Positions 8,084 to 15,944 of a DNA stretch of 35,625 nt are shown in pieces; position 1 is the first letter of the stretch, and each line of letters opens with the position of its first letter. This DNA is from Gammaproteobacteria bacterium (GTDB taxonomy: Bacteria; Pseudomonadota; Gammaproteobacteria; Steroidobacterales; Steroidobacteraceae), in NCBI GenBank assembly GCA_027306985.1, contig DAHUXV010000200.1, forward strand, positions 1 through 35,625, written 5' to 3'. A model generated the notes under the pieces. The model searched no databases. It saw only the letters and a program-made list of their open reading frames with translations, and was not told where the DNA came from. Both the position numbers and the translations under genes were made by a program.

Positions 8084-9196
8084 ATGCGACAGCGGGCCCT
8101 GCAAGCCGTTCTGCTGGTTCATGCGATCGAGCAGGCCGATCCGGCCGGCGACGCGCTGTCGCTCGATGACCGTGCCCACGCCAGCCGTGAGGCGGCCGAC
8201 GGTCATGCGCTCCCCGCGGCCGCAGCCGCGCCGGCGCAGCTCGACGGCGACTCGGAGCGCTTCCTCGTACGCCGCGCGGACGCGTTGCTCGCGCGCCTGC
8301 GTGTCCGCTCGCCTGGAGTCGATCACATCCTCGCCGCTGCCGCGGGCCCGAGCGGTCTCGACCGCGCGATCCTGCTGCTCGGGCTCGCCGCCGGCCTCGG
8401 GGCCGCGTTCGCCGACGGCGCCCGGATCGATATCTTCGCGTATCCGCTCGTCGGACTCCTGCTCTGGAACCTGATCGTCTACATCGTGCTGATCGTCAGG
8501 ACGTTCAGCGCCCAGCGGCAGGGCAGCCAGAGCGCGGTCGACGCCGCGGTCCGCCAGTCGGCGGCGGTCCGCGGCGATGGCTTTCTCAGGCGATGGCTCA
8601 CCCGGCTCTATGCCAACCGCGTGCATGCGCGCGTCGATGCGCTGATCACCCATTCGATCGGGTTCAACGCGCCGCTGGCGCCGGGCCTGCGGCGGTTCGC
8701 GACCGACTGGTGGGAAGTCGGCCGGCCGCTGTTCCGCGAGCGCGCGCAGCGACTGCTGCACCTCGCGGCCATTCTCGCCGGCGTCGGTCTGGCGGCCGGC
8801 TATGCCATGCGAGGCTGGCTGCTCGGTGAGGCCGCCGGCTGGGGCACCACCGTCTTCGGGCCTGCCAGCGCTCACACGGCACTGGTGACGTTGTACGGCG
8901 CCGCGTCCGCGCTGTTCGGCGATTCGATTCCCTCGGCTCACGATCTGCAGACGCTGGCGTGGACGAGCCCCACGGCCGGCGGCGGCCCGGCGGGACCCTG
9001 GCTCCATCTCATCGGCGGGACGGTGCTGCTCTACATCGTGCTGCCGCGGCTGATCGCGGTCATCGCCACCACGCTGAGTCTCTGGCGCCGCGCCGCCACC
9101 TTGCGGGCGCCGCCGTCTTTCACGGGGTATCTCGGCGCGGTGCTGCGCACGGTGCCGGCTCCCCCTGAGCCTCCGCCCGCCGGAGCGGACGGCTGA
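8084..9196 (+). CDS. DUF2868-family membrane protein
   Basis: A 370-aa protein whose opening (RALQAVLLVHAIEQADP), the FLVRRADALL segment and the arrangement of paired membrane helices match the DUF2868 family. Hydrophobic helices lie near 117-155 (two, separated by a short loop), near 235-260, and near 310-330, with a Trp-rich CDWWEVGRP-like middle segment (here FATDWWEVGRPLF). Its function is unknown. In pseudomonads and relatives a DUF2868 gene is usually followed by a GTPase of the DUF3482 family; here the next gene is on the opposite strand, so the partner is absent locally. The start is ATG 8084, the first Met before the conserved N-terminus, with a weak Shine-Dalgarno sequence. Confidence 0.82.
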   Translation: MRQRALQAVLLVHAIEQADPAGDALSLDDRAHASREAADGHALPAAAAAPAQLDGDSERFLVRRADALLARLRVRSPGVDHILAAAAGPSGLDRAILLLGLAAGLGAAFADGARIDIFAYPLVGLLLWNLIVYIVLIVRTFSAQRQGSQSAVDAAVRQSAAVRGDGFLRRWLTRLYANRVHARVDALITHSIGFNAPLAPGLRRFATDWWEVGRPLFRERAQRLLHLAAILAGVGLAAGYAMRGWLLGEAAGWGTTVFGPASAHTALVTLYGAASALFGDSIPSAHDLQTLAWTSPTAGGGPAGPWLHLIGGTVLLYIVLPRLIAVIATTLSLWRRAATLRAPPSFTGYLGAVLRTVPAPPEPPPAGADG

Positions 9197-9197
9197 C

Positions 9198-10109
9198 TCA
9201 GCCGGCCGCGCTCTCGAGAAAACTCAGCCGGCGGCTGCCGGCATCCAGCCGCACGCGCGTCCCGAGCGGCACCGCCAGGTTCTGCGCGCCGTGACCGATC
9301 GGAAATCCGGCGGCGCAGGGCAGTCCCGTCGCGGCGGCCAGCTCGCGCAGCACTTGCGCGCTCGAGTACTCCGCGCCCTTTTCCTCACAGCCGATGAACT
9401 CGCCGAGCACGATCCCGCGCACCTGACGGAACACGCCCGCGAGCTCGAGATGCGTCCACATGCGGTCCAGCTGGTAAGGCCGCTCCCCCACGTCCTCGAG
9501 GAGCAGGACGGCGCCCTCGAGCGGCGCGAGAAAGGGCGTACCGAGGAGCCGCGTGAGCACCGCGAGATTGCCGCCGAGAAGCGGCCCTTCCGCCACGCCC
9601 TCGACGTACGTTTCCGCGCCGGTGAGGTCTTCGGCCGGTGTCTGCGACTCGAGGAGCTCGAAGAGTCGCGCGTGCGCCGGCGCATCGAGCCGGGACAGCT
9701 GGGTCAGGACGGGGCCGTGAACACTGACGTGCCCCTGCCGCTGCAACAGCTGATGGAGCGGCGTGATGTCGGAGAACCCGATCACCGGCTTCGCCCCGAT
9801 GGCGATGCCCTCGAGGCCCGGGAGCAGCCGCAGCATCCCGTAGCCGCCGCGGGCGCAAAAGACGGCGCGAGCGCGAGTGTCGGCGAGTGCGGTAGCGAGC
9901 TCGGCGAGCCGCCGCTCGTCGCTGCCCGCCAGGTAGCGGTGCCGCGTCAGCAGTCCGGGGTCGTACTGCACCCGGTAGCGGCCGGCGATGATCTCCAGGC
10001 CGGCCTCGAAGGAAGCGCGGTCGAAGGGACTTGCCGGCGCGACGACCGTGACCGGATCGCCGGGCCGCAGGGCAGGGAATGCGCGGTAGCGTGAGGTAGA
10101 AGCGAGCAT
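9198..10109 (-). CDS. ldcA: LD-carboxypeptidase (peptidase family S66)
   Basis: A 303-aa cytoplasmic serine peptidase that removes the terminal D-Ala from the tetrapeptide of recycled murein. The S66 nucleophile is S113 in VIGFSDIT; the ARGGYG and GGNLAVL segments, a Glu in LLLEDVGE and the late His in FPIGHG supply the rest of the Ser-Glu-His site. The opening PGDPVTVVAPASP is the conserved N-terminal strand. Length is typical. ATG 10109 is taken as the start. It ends one base from the convergent DUF2868 stop, and no other murein-recycling gene is adjacent. Confidence 0.93.
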   Translation of the reverse strand: MLASTSRYRAFPALRPGDPVTVVAPASPFDRASFEAGLEIIAGRYRVQYDPGLLTRHRYLAGSDERRLAELATALADTRARAVFCARGGYGMLRLLPGLEGIAIGAKPVIGFSDITPLHQLLQRQGHVSVHGPVLTQLSRLDAPAHARLFELLESQTPAEDLTGAETYVEGVAEGPLLGGNLAVLTRLLGTPFLAPLEGAVLLLEDVGERPYQLDRMWTHLELAGVFRQVRGIVLGEFIGCEEKGAEYSSAQVLRELAAATGLPCAAGFPIGHGAQNLAVPLGTRVRLDAGSRRLSFLESAAG

Positions 10110-10163
10110 CTGACGGCGGTGCGACCTTCCTTGGCCGCATTGTCCGCCAGCTGCGCTAGCGAC

Positions 10164-10385
10164 TCAATCCGCCAGAGCCTTCAGGTCCCGCAGCAGAGCC
10201 GCGCGTCCGCGCTCGAGCTGATCCAGCCGCCGCGCCGCATCGCGCAGTGCGGTGATGTTTTTCACCGGCGCTTCGTGCAGCCGCCGGTAGGTCGTGCGGG
10301 CAACCAGCCACTGCCGGGTGGTGGTCGCGTAGCGCGAGGCCAGATCGCGGCGCTGGGTGACGACGTATAAAGGACTGACTTGCAT
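10164..10385 (-). CDS. Small helical protein, unknown
   Basis: A 73-aa, strongly basic protein from ATG 10385, preceded by GGGAA at a suitable distance. It is predicted all-helical: an Arg/Thr-rich first helix (RRDLASRYATTTRQWL) and a leucine-spaced C-terminal helix (ALRDAARRLDQLERGR) that could form a coiled coil. No family is recognised. A longer frame to 10514 is open, but that part overlaps the next gene's end and looks non-coding. It is 54 nt upstream of the LD-carboxypeptidase gene on the same strand, so it may share its transcript. Confidence 0.45.
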   Translation of the reverse strand: MQVSPLYVVTQRRDLASRYATTTRQWLVARTTYRRLHEAPVKNITALRDAARRLDQLERGRAALLRDLKALAD

Positions 10386-10467
10386 GACGTTCCCAGGATG
10401 CCACCCGCTGATGACGGGCGTGCGACAGTCAGGAGAGCAAGCGGCGTTCCAGTACATGATCCCAGCC

Positions 10468-10650
10468 TCACTCCAGCGGATTGGACCTGCGGGCGACCTG
10501 CGCTTTGCGCTCACGCAGCTGCTCGCGCCAGGCCGACAGCATGCAGCCGCCGACCACGCCCAGGACGAGTGCCAGGGCCGAAAGATTGCCGTTGTCCCGC
10601 GCGAGCGTGGTGAGCGCGCGCGGCGCCGACGTCAGAAGCTCCAGGTGCAT
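10468..10650 (-). CDS. Small single-TM membrane protein, unknown
   Basis: A 60-aa protein with one hydrophobic helix (about 23-40, NLSALALVLGVVGGCMLSAW) followed by a basic tail (REQLRERKAQ), giving a likely N-out/C-in topology. ATG 10650 has GGGGGA about six bases upstream, a strong Shine-Dalgarno sequence for so short a gene. Family unknown. It is the gene divergent to the kdp operon, but the 491-nt spacer and lack of any known Kdp link make a role there only a guess. Confidence 0.5.
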   Translation of the reverse strand: MHLELLTSAPRALTTLARDNGNLSALALVLGVVGGCMLSAWREQLRERKAQVARRSNPLE

Positions 10651-11141
10651 GGATGATCCCCCGTGCGATATGCGTTGAACATAACATCGCGCGGATCGAG
10701 CCGGGGAGTCTCCGGCGCGCGACTTTCGCCCTCCGGTGAGAGAAATTCGAGGCGGCTCGCAGACGCGCTCCCGTCAAGCTTTGGTCCCCGCAAAACGCGG
10801 CCGCCGCCCGTCGCCCGAAACAACCGCTCATCGTCACGCACATTCCGCCGCGCCCGTCTCTGCTCCGCGAGGCTGCCGTCAAGATGTGCGTCCGCCTTCT
10901 CCACGCCCCTATCAAACCAGAGAGCTTGTGAATGACGGCTGAATCCACCGCGCAACACGGGCACCGGGCTGCTGCCTGGCTTGGCCGCACGGTGGGCGCG
11001 CCCCGCTGCCGGCGGCACGACCGCTCGCGCGCTCATTTCCTCACCGCGCATTCACGGCCGGCGCGCTAGTTTGGCGCCCTGTTTCAGCGGGCCGGTGCGG
11101 CTCCTGCCGCGCCAGCTCATTCGTCGCCGGGAGAGCAGGGC
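10651..11141. other. Divergent intergenic region upstream of the kdp operon
   Basis: A 491-nt stretch with no convincing gene; open frames here give Arg/Pro/Ser-rich translations and lack Shine-Dalgarno sequences. It must carry the kdp promoter and, by analogy with other Kdp systems, a KdpE binding site, but I could not pick out a clear -35/-10 pair or a KdpE box by eye. Confidence 0.5.
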
Positions 11142-11234
11142 GTGGACGTCGTATTCATTCTCCTCATCGCGGGCCTCTACGCGGTTTCGCACGCAACCGC
11201 CTGGGCCATCGCGCGCCTCGGAGGCGGGTCGTGA
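11142..11234 (+). CDS. 30-aa single-TM peptide at the head of the kdp operon
   Basis: GTG 11142 follows GAGAGCAGGG and opens a 30-codon frame: one hydrophobic helix (FILLIAGLYAVSHATAWAIA) and a short basic/Gly tail. Its TGA (11232-11234) overlaps the kdpF GTG by four bases, which argues that it is translated and coupled to kdpF. It resembles KdpF in size but lacks the FEPERF ending. Its role is unknown; it could be a second small subunit or a regulator of the Kdp complex, or only a leader peptide that opens the kdpF start. Confidence 0.6.
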   Translation: MDVVFILLIAGLYAVSHATAWAIARLGGGS

Positions 11235-11320
11235 GCGCCGTCTACCTCATCAGCGGGCTGCTCGCGCTCGGTCTTTTCGTCTACCTGCTCTACGCCCTCT
11301 TCGAGCCGGAGAGATTCTGA
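11231..11320 (+). CDS. kdpF: KdpF, small stabilising subunit of the Kdp K+ pump
   Basis: A 29-aa hydrophobic peptide with the usual KdpF pattern: a single helix (LISGLLALGLFVYLLYALF) ending in EPERF. KdpF sits at the KdpA/KdpB interface and stabilises the complex. The start is GTG 11231, overlapping the stop of the preceding small peptide. The stop TGA (11318-11320) lies at the beginning of kdpA, so the genes are translationally coupled. Confidence 0.9.
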   Translation: MSAVYLISGLLALGLFVYLLYALFEPERF

Positions 11321-13128
11321 CCATCACCGCCCAATCGTGGGGACTGCTCGCCCTGTTTCTGGCGGCGGTCGTGCTCTGCACCAGGCCGCTCGGGCTCTAC
11401 CTGGCCAACGTCATGGAAGGCCGGCCGATCTGGCCGCTGCGCCTGGGCGCGCGCCTCGAGTCGCGGGTCTACCGTCTCTGCGGCATCGACCCGGCAGAGC
11501 AGATGGGGTGGAAGCACTACGCCATCGCGCTCCTCGTCTTCAACGCGCTCGGCGGGCTCCTCGTCTATGGCCTGCAGCGCCTGCAGTACTGGCTGCCGCT
11601 CAATCCCGAGCATTTCCCGGGCGTCGCTGCGGACTCCTCGTTCAACACCGCGGTCAGCTTCATCACCAATACCGATTGGCAGGGCTACACGCCCGAGTCC
11701 ACCATGAGCTATCTCACCCAGATGGCCGGCCTCGCGGTGCAGAACTTCCTCTCCGCGGCGACCGGCATCGCGGTGGCGGTCGCGCTCATCCGCGGGCTGG
11801 CGCGCCACTCGGCGAAGTCCATCGGCAACTTCTGGGCGGACATCACCCGCTCGACCTTCTACGTTCTGCTGCCGCTCGCGTTCGTGCTGGCTCTCGTGCT
11901 CGTCAGCCAGGGAGTGATCCAGAACTTCAGCGCCTACAAGAGCGTGACGATGCTGCAGCCGGTGACCTACCGGCAGCAGAAGACCGATGCGGCGGGCAAC
12001 CCGGTCGAGGACGCCGCCGGCCATCCCGCGATGGAGAGCGTCACCACGCAGGTCCAGACCCTGCCGATGGGGCCGATCGCCTCCCAGGAGGCCATCAAGG
12101 AGCTCGGCACCAACGGCGGCGGCTTCCTCAACGCCAATTCCGCCCACCCGTACGAGAACCCGACCTGGCTCTCGAACTTCCTCGAGATGCTGGCGATCGT
12201 CGCCATTCCCGCCTCGCTCACCTATACCTTCGGCCGGATGGTGGGCGATACCCGGCAGGGCTGGGCGGTGTTCGGCGCCATGGCCATCCTCTTCGTCGGA
12301 CTGTTCGCGCTCTGCAACGGCAGCGAGCAGCTCGGCAATCCGCGGCTCGCGGCTCTCGGGGTCGACCAGGCGCCGAGCGCCCTTCAGGCCGGCGGCAACA
12401 TGGAAGGCAAGGAGGCCCGTTTCGGCATCGCCGGCTCCACGCTGTTCGCGACCGTCGCCACCGTGACCTCGTGCGGCGCGGTGAACTCGATGCACGATTC
12501 CTACACGCCGCTCGGCGGCCTGGTGCCGCTCTTCGACATGATGCTGGGCGAGGTGGTGTTCGGCGGAGTGGGGACGGGCCTTTATTCGATGCTCATCTTC
12601 GCAATCGTCGGCGTCTTCATCGCCGGTCTCATGATAGGGCGGACGCCCGAGTACCTCGGCAAGAAAATCGAGGCATTCGAGATGAAGATGAGCGCCGTCG
12701 CCATCCTCGTGATGCCGCTCCTCGTGCTCCTCGGCACGGCCATCGCCGTGAGCACGGCGGCCGGCCGGGCGGGGGTCGCCAATCCGGGCGCGCACGGGTT
12801 CTCCGAGATCCTCTACGCCTTCACCTCCGCCGGCAACAACAACGGCAGCGCCTTCGCGGGCATCGCGGCCGATTCGGTGTTCTACAACACGGCGCTCGGC
12901 CTTTGCATGTGGCTCGGCCGGTACTGGCCGATCATCGCGGTGCTGGCGATGGCCGGCTCGCTCGCGGCGAAGAAGCGCATTCCGGTCACCGCCGGCACCC
13001 TGCCGACGCACGGGCCGACCTTCATCATCCTGCTCATCGGTACGGTCCTGCTCGTCGGCGCGCTCACCTTCGTGCCGGCGCTCGCCCTGGGTCCGCTCGT
13101 CGAGCACCTGATGCTCCGGGGACGTTGA
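11317..13128 (+). CDS. kdpA: KdpA, potassium-binding and translocating channel subunit
   Basis: The channel-like subunit of the KdpFABC K+ ATPase, about 600 aa. The four selectivity-filter loops are visible in order: [31 protein letters not shown] and [11 protein letters not shown], as is the closing LPTHGP...[11 protein letters not shown]. Alignment with known KdpA puts the N-terminus at the [13 protein letters not shown] stretch, yet no ATG, GTG or TTG lies there: the candidates are CTG 11317, ATC 11323 and ATT 11314, after a GGAGAG at 11308-11313. The first GTG (11371) would cut the first helix. The frame is open upstream to 10981, but that overlaps kdpF and is not protein-like. CTG 11317 is used here with low certainty for the exact base. 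Confidence 0.88.
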   Translation: MTITAQSWGLLALFLAAVVLCTRPLGLYLANVMEGRPIWPLRLGARLESRVYRLCGIDPAEQMGWKHYAIALLVFNALGGLLVYGLQRLQYWLPLNPEHFPGVAADSSFNTAVSFITNTDWQGYTPESTMSYLTQMAGLAVQNFLSAATGIAVAVALIRGLARHSAKSIGNFWADITRSTFYVLLPLAFVLALVLVSQGVIQNFSAYKSVTMLQPVTYRQQKTDAAGNPVEDAAGHPAMESVTTQVQTLPMGPIASQEAIKELGTNGGGFLNANSAHPYENPTWLSNFLEMLAIVAIPASLTYTFGRMVGDTRQGWAVFGAMAILFVGLFALCNGSEQLGNPRLAALGVDQAPSALQAGGNMEGKEARFGIAGSTLFATVATVTSCGAVNSMHDSYTPLGGLVPLFDMMLGEVVFGGVGTGLYSMLIFAIVGVFIAGLMIGRTPEYLGKKIEAFEMKMSAVAILVMPLLVLLGTAIAVSTAAGRAGVANPGAHGFSEILYAFTSAGNNNGSAFAGIAADSVFYNTALGLCMWLGRYWPIIAVLAMAGSLAAKKRIPVTAGTLPTHGPTFIILLIGTVLLVGALTFVPALALGPLVEHLMLRGR

Positions 13129-13129
13129 G

Positions 13130-15259
13130 ATGTCAGTGAGCACACAGAGCTCGAGCCCGGGACTTCCGGCCCAGCCGGAGCCGCCGCGCCATTCCCGCCG
13201 GGGCAGGCTTTCGATGTTCGACCGGTCATTGCTCGGTCCGGCGATCGTCGAGTCGGTAGCCAAGCTGCACCCACGCGTGCAGTGGCGCAACCCCGTGATG
13301 TTCGTCGTCTACATCGGCAGCATCCTCACCACCGCCCTCTGGCTCCAGGCGCTCGCGGGTCACGGCGAGGCCCCGCCCTGGTTCATCCTGAGCGTCGCGA
13401 TCTGGCTGTGGTTCACCGTGCTCTTCGCCAACTTCGCCGAGGCGCTCGCGGAAGGGCGCAGCAAGGCGCAGGCGGCCAGCCTCAAGGGCCTGAAGCAGGC
13501 GGTGCAGGCCAAGCGCCTCGCCGATCCGGCCGAGCGCACGCGGGTCACGCGCGTTCGGGCCGACCGCCTGCGCCAGGGTGAGGTGGTGCTCGTGGAGGCG
13601 GGCGACTACATACCGGGAGACGGCGAGGTCATCGAGGGCGCCGCTTCGGTCGATGAGAGCGCGATCACCGGCGAATCGGCGCCCGTCATCCGCGAGTCGG
13701 GGGGCGATTTCTCCTCGGTCACGGGCGGCACCCGTGTGCTCTCCGACTGGATCGTGGTGCGGATCACGGCCAACCCGGGCGAGACCTTCATCGACCGCAT
13801 GATCGCCATGGTGGAGGGCGCGAAGCGGCAGAAGACCCCCAACGAGATCGCCCTGACCATCCTGCTCGTGGCGCTGACGCTGGTGTTCCTTCTCGCCACG
13901 GCGACACTGCTGCCGTACTCGCTCTACAGCGTCATGGTGACGAAGCTCGGCACGCCGGTGACGATCACCGCCCTCATCGCGCTGCTCGTCTGCCTCATTC
14001 CCACGACCATCGGCGGCCTGCTCTCGGCCATCGGCGTCGCCGGCATGAGCCGGATGATGCAGGCGAACGTGATCGCGATGTCGGGACGGGCGGTCGAGGC
14101 GGCCGGGGACGTCGATGTATTGCTGCTCGACAAGACGGGCACCATCACTCTCGGCAACCGCCAGGCCTTCGCGCTCATCCCCGCCGCGGGCGTCACCGAG
14201 GAAGAGCTGGCCGACGCCGCCCAGCTTGCGTCCCTGGCCGATGAGACGCCCGAAGGCCGCAGCATCGTCGTACTCGCCAAGCAGCGCTTCAAGCTGCGTG
14301 AGCGCGACCTCACCGCGCTGCACGGCACCTTCGTGCCGTTCTCCGCCCACACCCGGATGAGCGGCGTGGACATCGGCGACCGCCAGGTCCGCAAGGGAGC
14401 CGCCGACGCCATCGGTAAGCAGGTCGAGGCTCTCGGTCAGCTCCTCCCCAAGGCCATGCTGACCACGGTGCAGGAGGTGGCGCGCCGGGGCAGCACCCCG
14501 CTCCTGGTCAGCGACGGCCCCCGTGTCCTCGGCGTGATCGAGCTCAAGGACATCGTCAAGGGCGGCATCAAGGAGCGCTTCGGCGAGCTGCGCCGCATGG
14601 GCATCAAGACCATCATGATCACCGGCGACAATCCGTTGACGGCGGCGGCGATCGCCGCCGAGGCCGGCGTCGACGATTTCCTCGCGGAAGCGACGCCGGA
14701 AGCCAAGCTGAGACTGATACGCAGCCACCAGGCAGAGGGCAGGCTCGTGGCCATGACCGGCGACGGCACCAACGACGCGCCGGCGCTGGCGCAGGCGGAC
14801 GTGGCGGTGGCGATGAACACGGGCACCCAGGCGGCCAAGGAGGCCGGCAACATGGTCGACCTCGACTCCAACCCGACCAAGCTCATCGAGGTCGTGGAGA
14901 CGGGCAAGCAGATGCTGATGACACGGGGCTCGCTCACCACCTTCAGCATCGCCAACGACATCGCCAAGTACTTCGCCATCATCCCCGCGGCTTTCGCCAG
15001 CACCTACCCGCAGCTGAGCGCATTGAATGTGATGGGACTCACGAGCCCGTACTCGGCCATCCTGTCCGCCGTGATCTTCAACGCGCTCATCATCGTCGTT
15101 CTGATCCCGCTTGCGCTCAAGGGCGTGCGCTACCGGCCGCTCGGTGCCGCCGTGCTGCTGCGCCGCAACCTCCTCATCTACGGCCTCGGCGGCATCATCG
15201 TGCCGTTCGTCGGCATCAAGCTCATCGACATGCTGCTCGCGGCCGTGCATCTGGTCTGA
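13130..15259 (+). CDS. kdpB: KdpB, P-type ATPase subunit of the K+ pump
   Basis: The 709-aa catalytic subunit, of usual length apart from a 25-residue Ser/Pro-rich N-terminal extension. The phosphorylated aspartate is D334 in DKTGTIT; the actuator TGES motif is at 180-183, the Ser of which is the inhibitory phosphorylation site in E. coli; MITGDN and [13 protein letters not shown] follow in the P domain. Seven TM helices are evident, including [17 protein letters not shown] 13130 lies one base after the kdpA stop with GGGGA upstream, so expression follows KdpA closely. Confidence 0.97.
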   Translation: MSVSTQSSSPGLPAQPEPPRHSRRGRLSMFDRSLLGPAIVESVAKLHPRVQWRNPVMFVVYIGSILTTALWLQALAGHGEAPPWFILSVAIWLWFTVLFANFAEALAEGRSKAQAASLKGLKQAVQAKRLADPAERTRVTRVRADRLRQGEVVLVEAGDYIPGDGEVIEGAASVDESAITGESAPVIRESGGDFSSVTGGTRVLSDWIVVRITANPGETFIDRMIAMVEGAKRQKTPNEIALTILLVALTLVFLLATATLLPYSLYSVMVTKLGTPVTITALIALLVCLIPTTIGGLLSAIGVAGMSRMMQANVIAMSGRAVEAAGDVDVLLLDKTGTITLGNRQAFALIPAAGVTEEELADAAQLASLADETPEGRSIVVLAKQRFKLRERDLTALHGTFVPFSAHTRMSGVDIGDRQVRKGAADAIGKQVEALGQLLPKAMLTTVQEVARRGSTPLLVSDGPRVLGVIELKDIVKGGIKERFGELRRMGIKTIMITGDNPLTAAAIAAEAGVDDFLAEATPEAKLRLIRSHQAEGRLVAMTGDGTNDAPALAQADVAVAMNTGTQAAKEAGNMVDLDSNPTKLIEVVETGKQMLMTRGSLTTFSIANDIAKYFAIIPAAFASTYPQLSALNVMGLTSPYSAILSAVIFNALIIVVLIPLALKGVRYRPLGAAVLLRRNLLIYGLGGIIVPFVGIKLIDMLLAAVHLV

Positions 15260-15269
15260 GGACGACATC

Positions 15270-15857
15270 ATGAACGGAACACCGACCCACTCGATACTGC
15301 GTCCGGCCGTCAGCCTGCTGATCGTGATGACCGTCGTCCTCGGTGTCGCATATCCCCTGGCCGTGACCGGCGTGGCGCAGGTCCTGTTCCCGTCGCAAGC
15401 CGCCGGCAGCCTCATCGTCAGGGACGGTAAGCCGGTGGGATCGCGGCTCATCGGCCAGCCCGTCAGCGATCCGAAGTACTTCTGGAGCCGCCCCTCGGCG
15501 ACCCGCCCGCAGCCCTACGACGGCCTCGCCTCCGGCGGCTCGAACCTGGGCCCCCTCAACCCGGCGCTCACCGGCGCGGTCAAGGCGCGTATCGCCGCCC
15601 TCGAGGCCGCCGATCCGAGCGACCACGCGCCGATTCCGGTGGACCTGGTGACGGCCTCCGGCAGCGGTCTCGATCCGGACATCAGCCTCGCGGCGGCCTA
15701 CTACCAGGTGGACCGCATCGCGCGCGCCAGGCACCTGAGCCCCGGGCGCGTGCGGGCCCTCATCGCCACCCGCGCCAGGACGCCGTGGCTCGGCGTGATC
15801 GGCGAGCCGCGGGTCAACGTGCTGGAGCTGAACCTCGCCCTCGATAAGCTGAGATAA
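15270..15857 (+). CDS. kdpC: KdpC, accessory subunit of the K+ pump
   Basis: A 195-aa protein with one N-terminal TM helix (about 13-36) and a periplasmic domain carrying the KdpC signatures: SRLIGQPVSDPKYFWSRPSA, the SGGSNLGPLNP loop, PVDLVTASGSGLDPDIS, and the ending RVNVLELNLALD. KdpC is proposed to raise the affinity of the complex for ATP or K+. ATG 15270 is preceded by GAGGA; the gap to kdpB is 10 nt. Confidence 0.97.
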   Translation: MNGTPTHSILRPAVSLLIVMTVVLGVAYPLAVTGVAQVLFPSQAAGSLIVRDGKPVGSRLIGQPVSDPKYFWSRPSATRPQPYDGLASGGSNLGPLNPALTGAVKARIAALEAADPSDHAPIPVDLVTASGSGLDPDISLAAAYYQVDRIARARHLSPGRVRALIATRARTPWLGVIGEPRVNVLELNLALDKLR

Positions 15858-15944
15858 TGGCGTGGTTTCCCCCCAGCGCCCGGGCCGCCGCCAGACCGGT
15901 GTTGCCCGCCGAAGGCGCGCCCCGCTGAGGCCTGCGCGAAGCGC

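Noticed and set aside
10981..11316. Upstream extension of the kdpA frame
   Set aside because: It overlaps the two small membrane peptide genes and translates to Arg/Ser/Pro-rich sequence with no homology to KdpA.
13226..15451. A 741-codon open frame antisense to kdpB
   Set aside because: Same composition artefact; the sense strand carries all P-type ATPase motifs.
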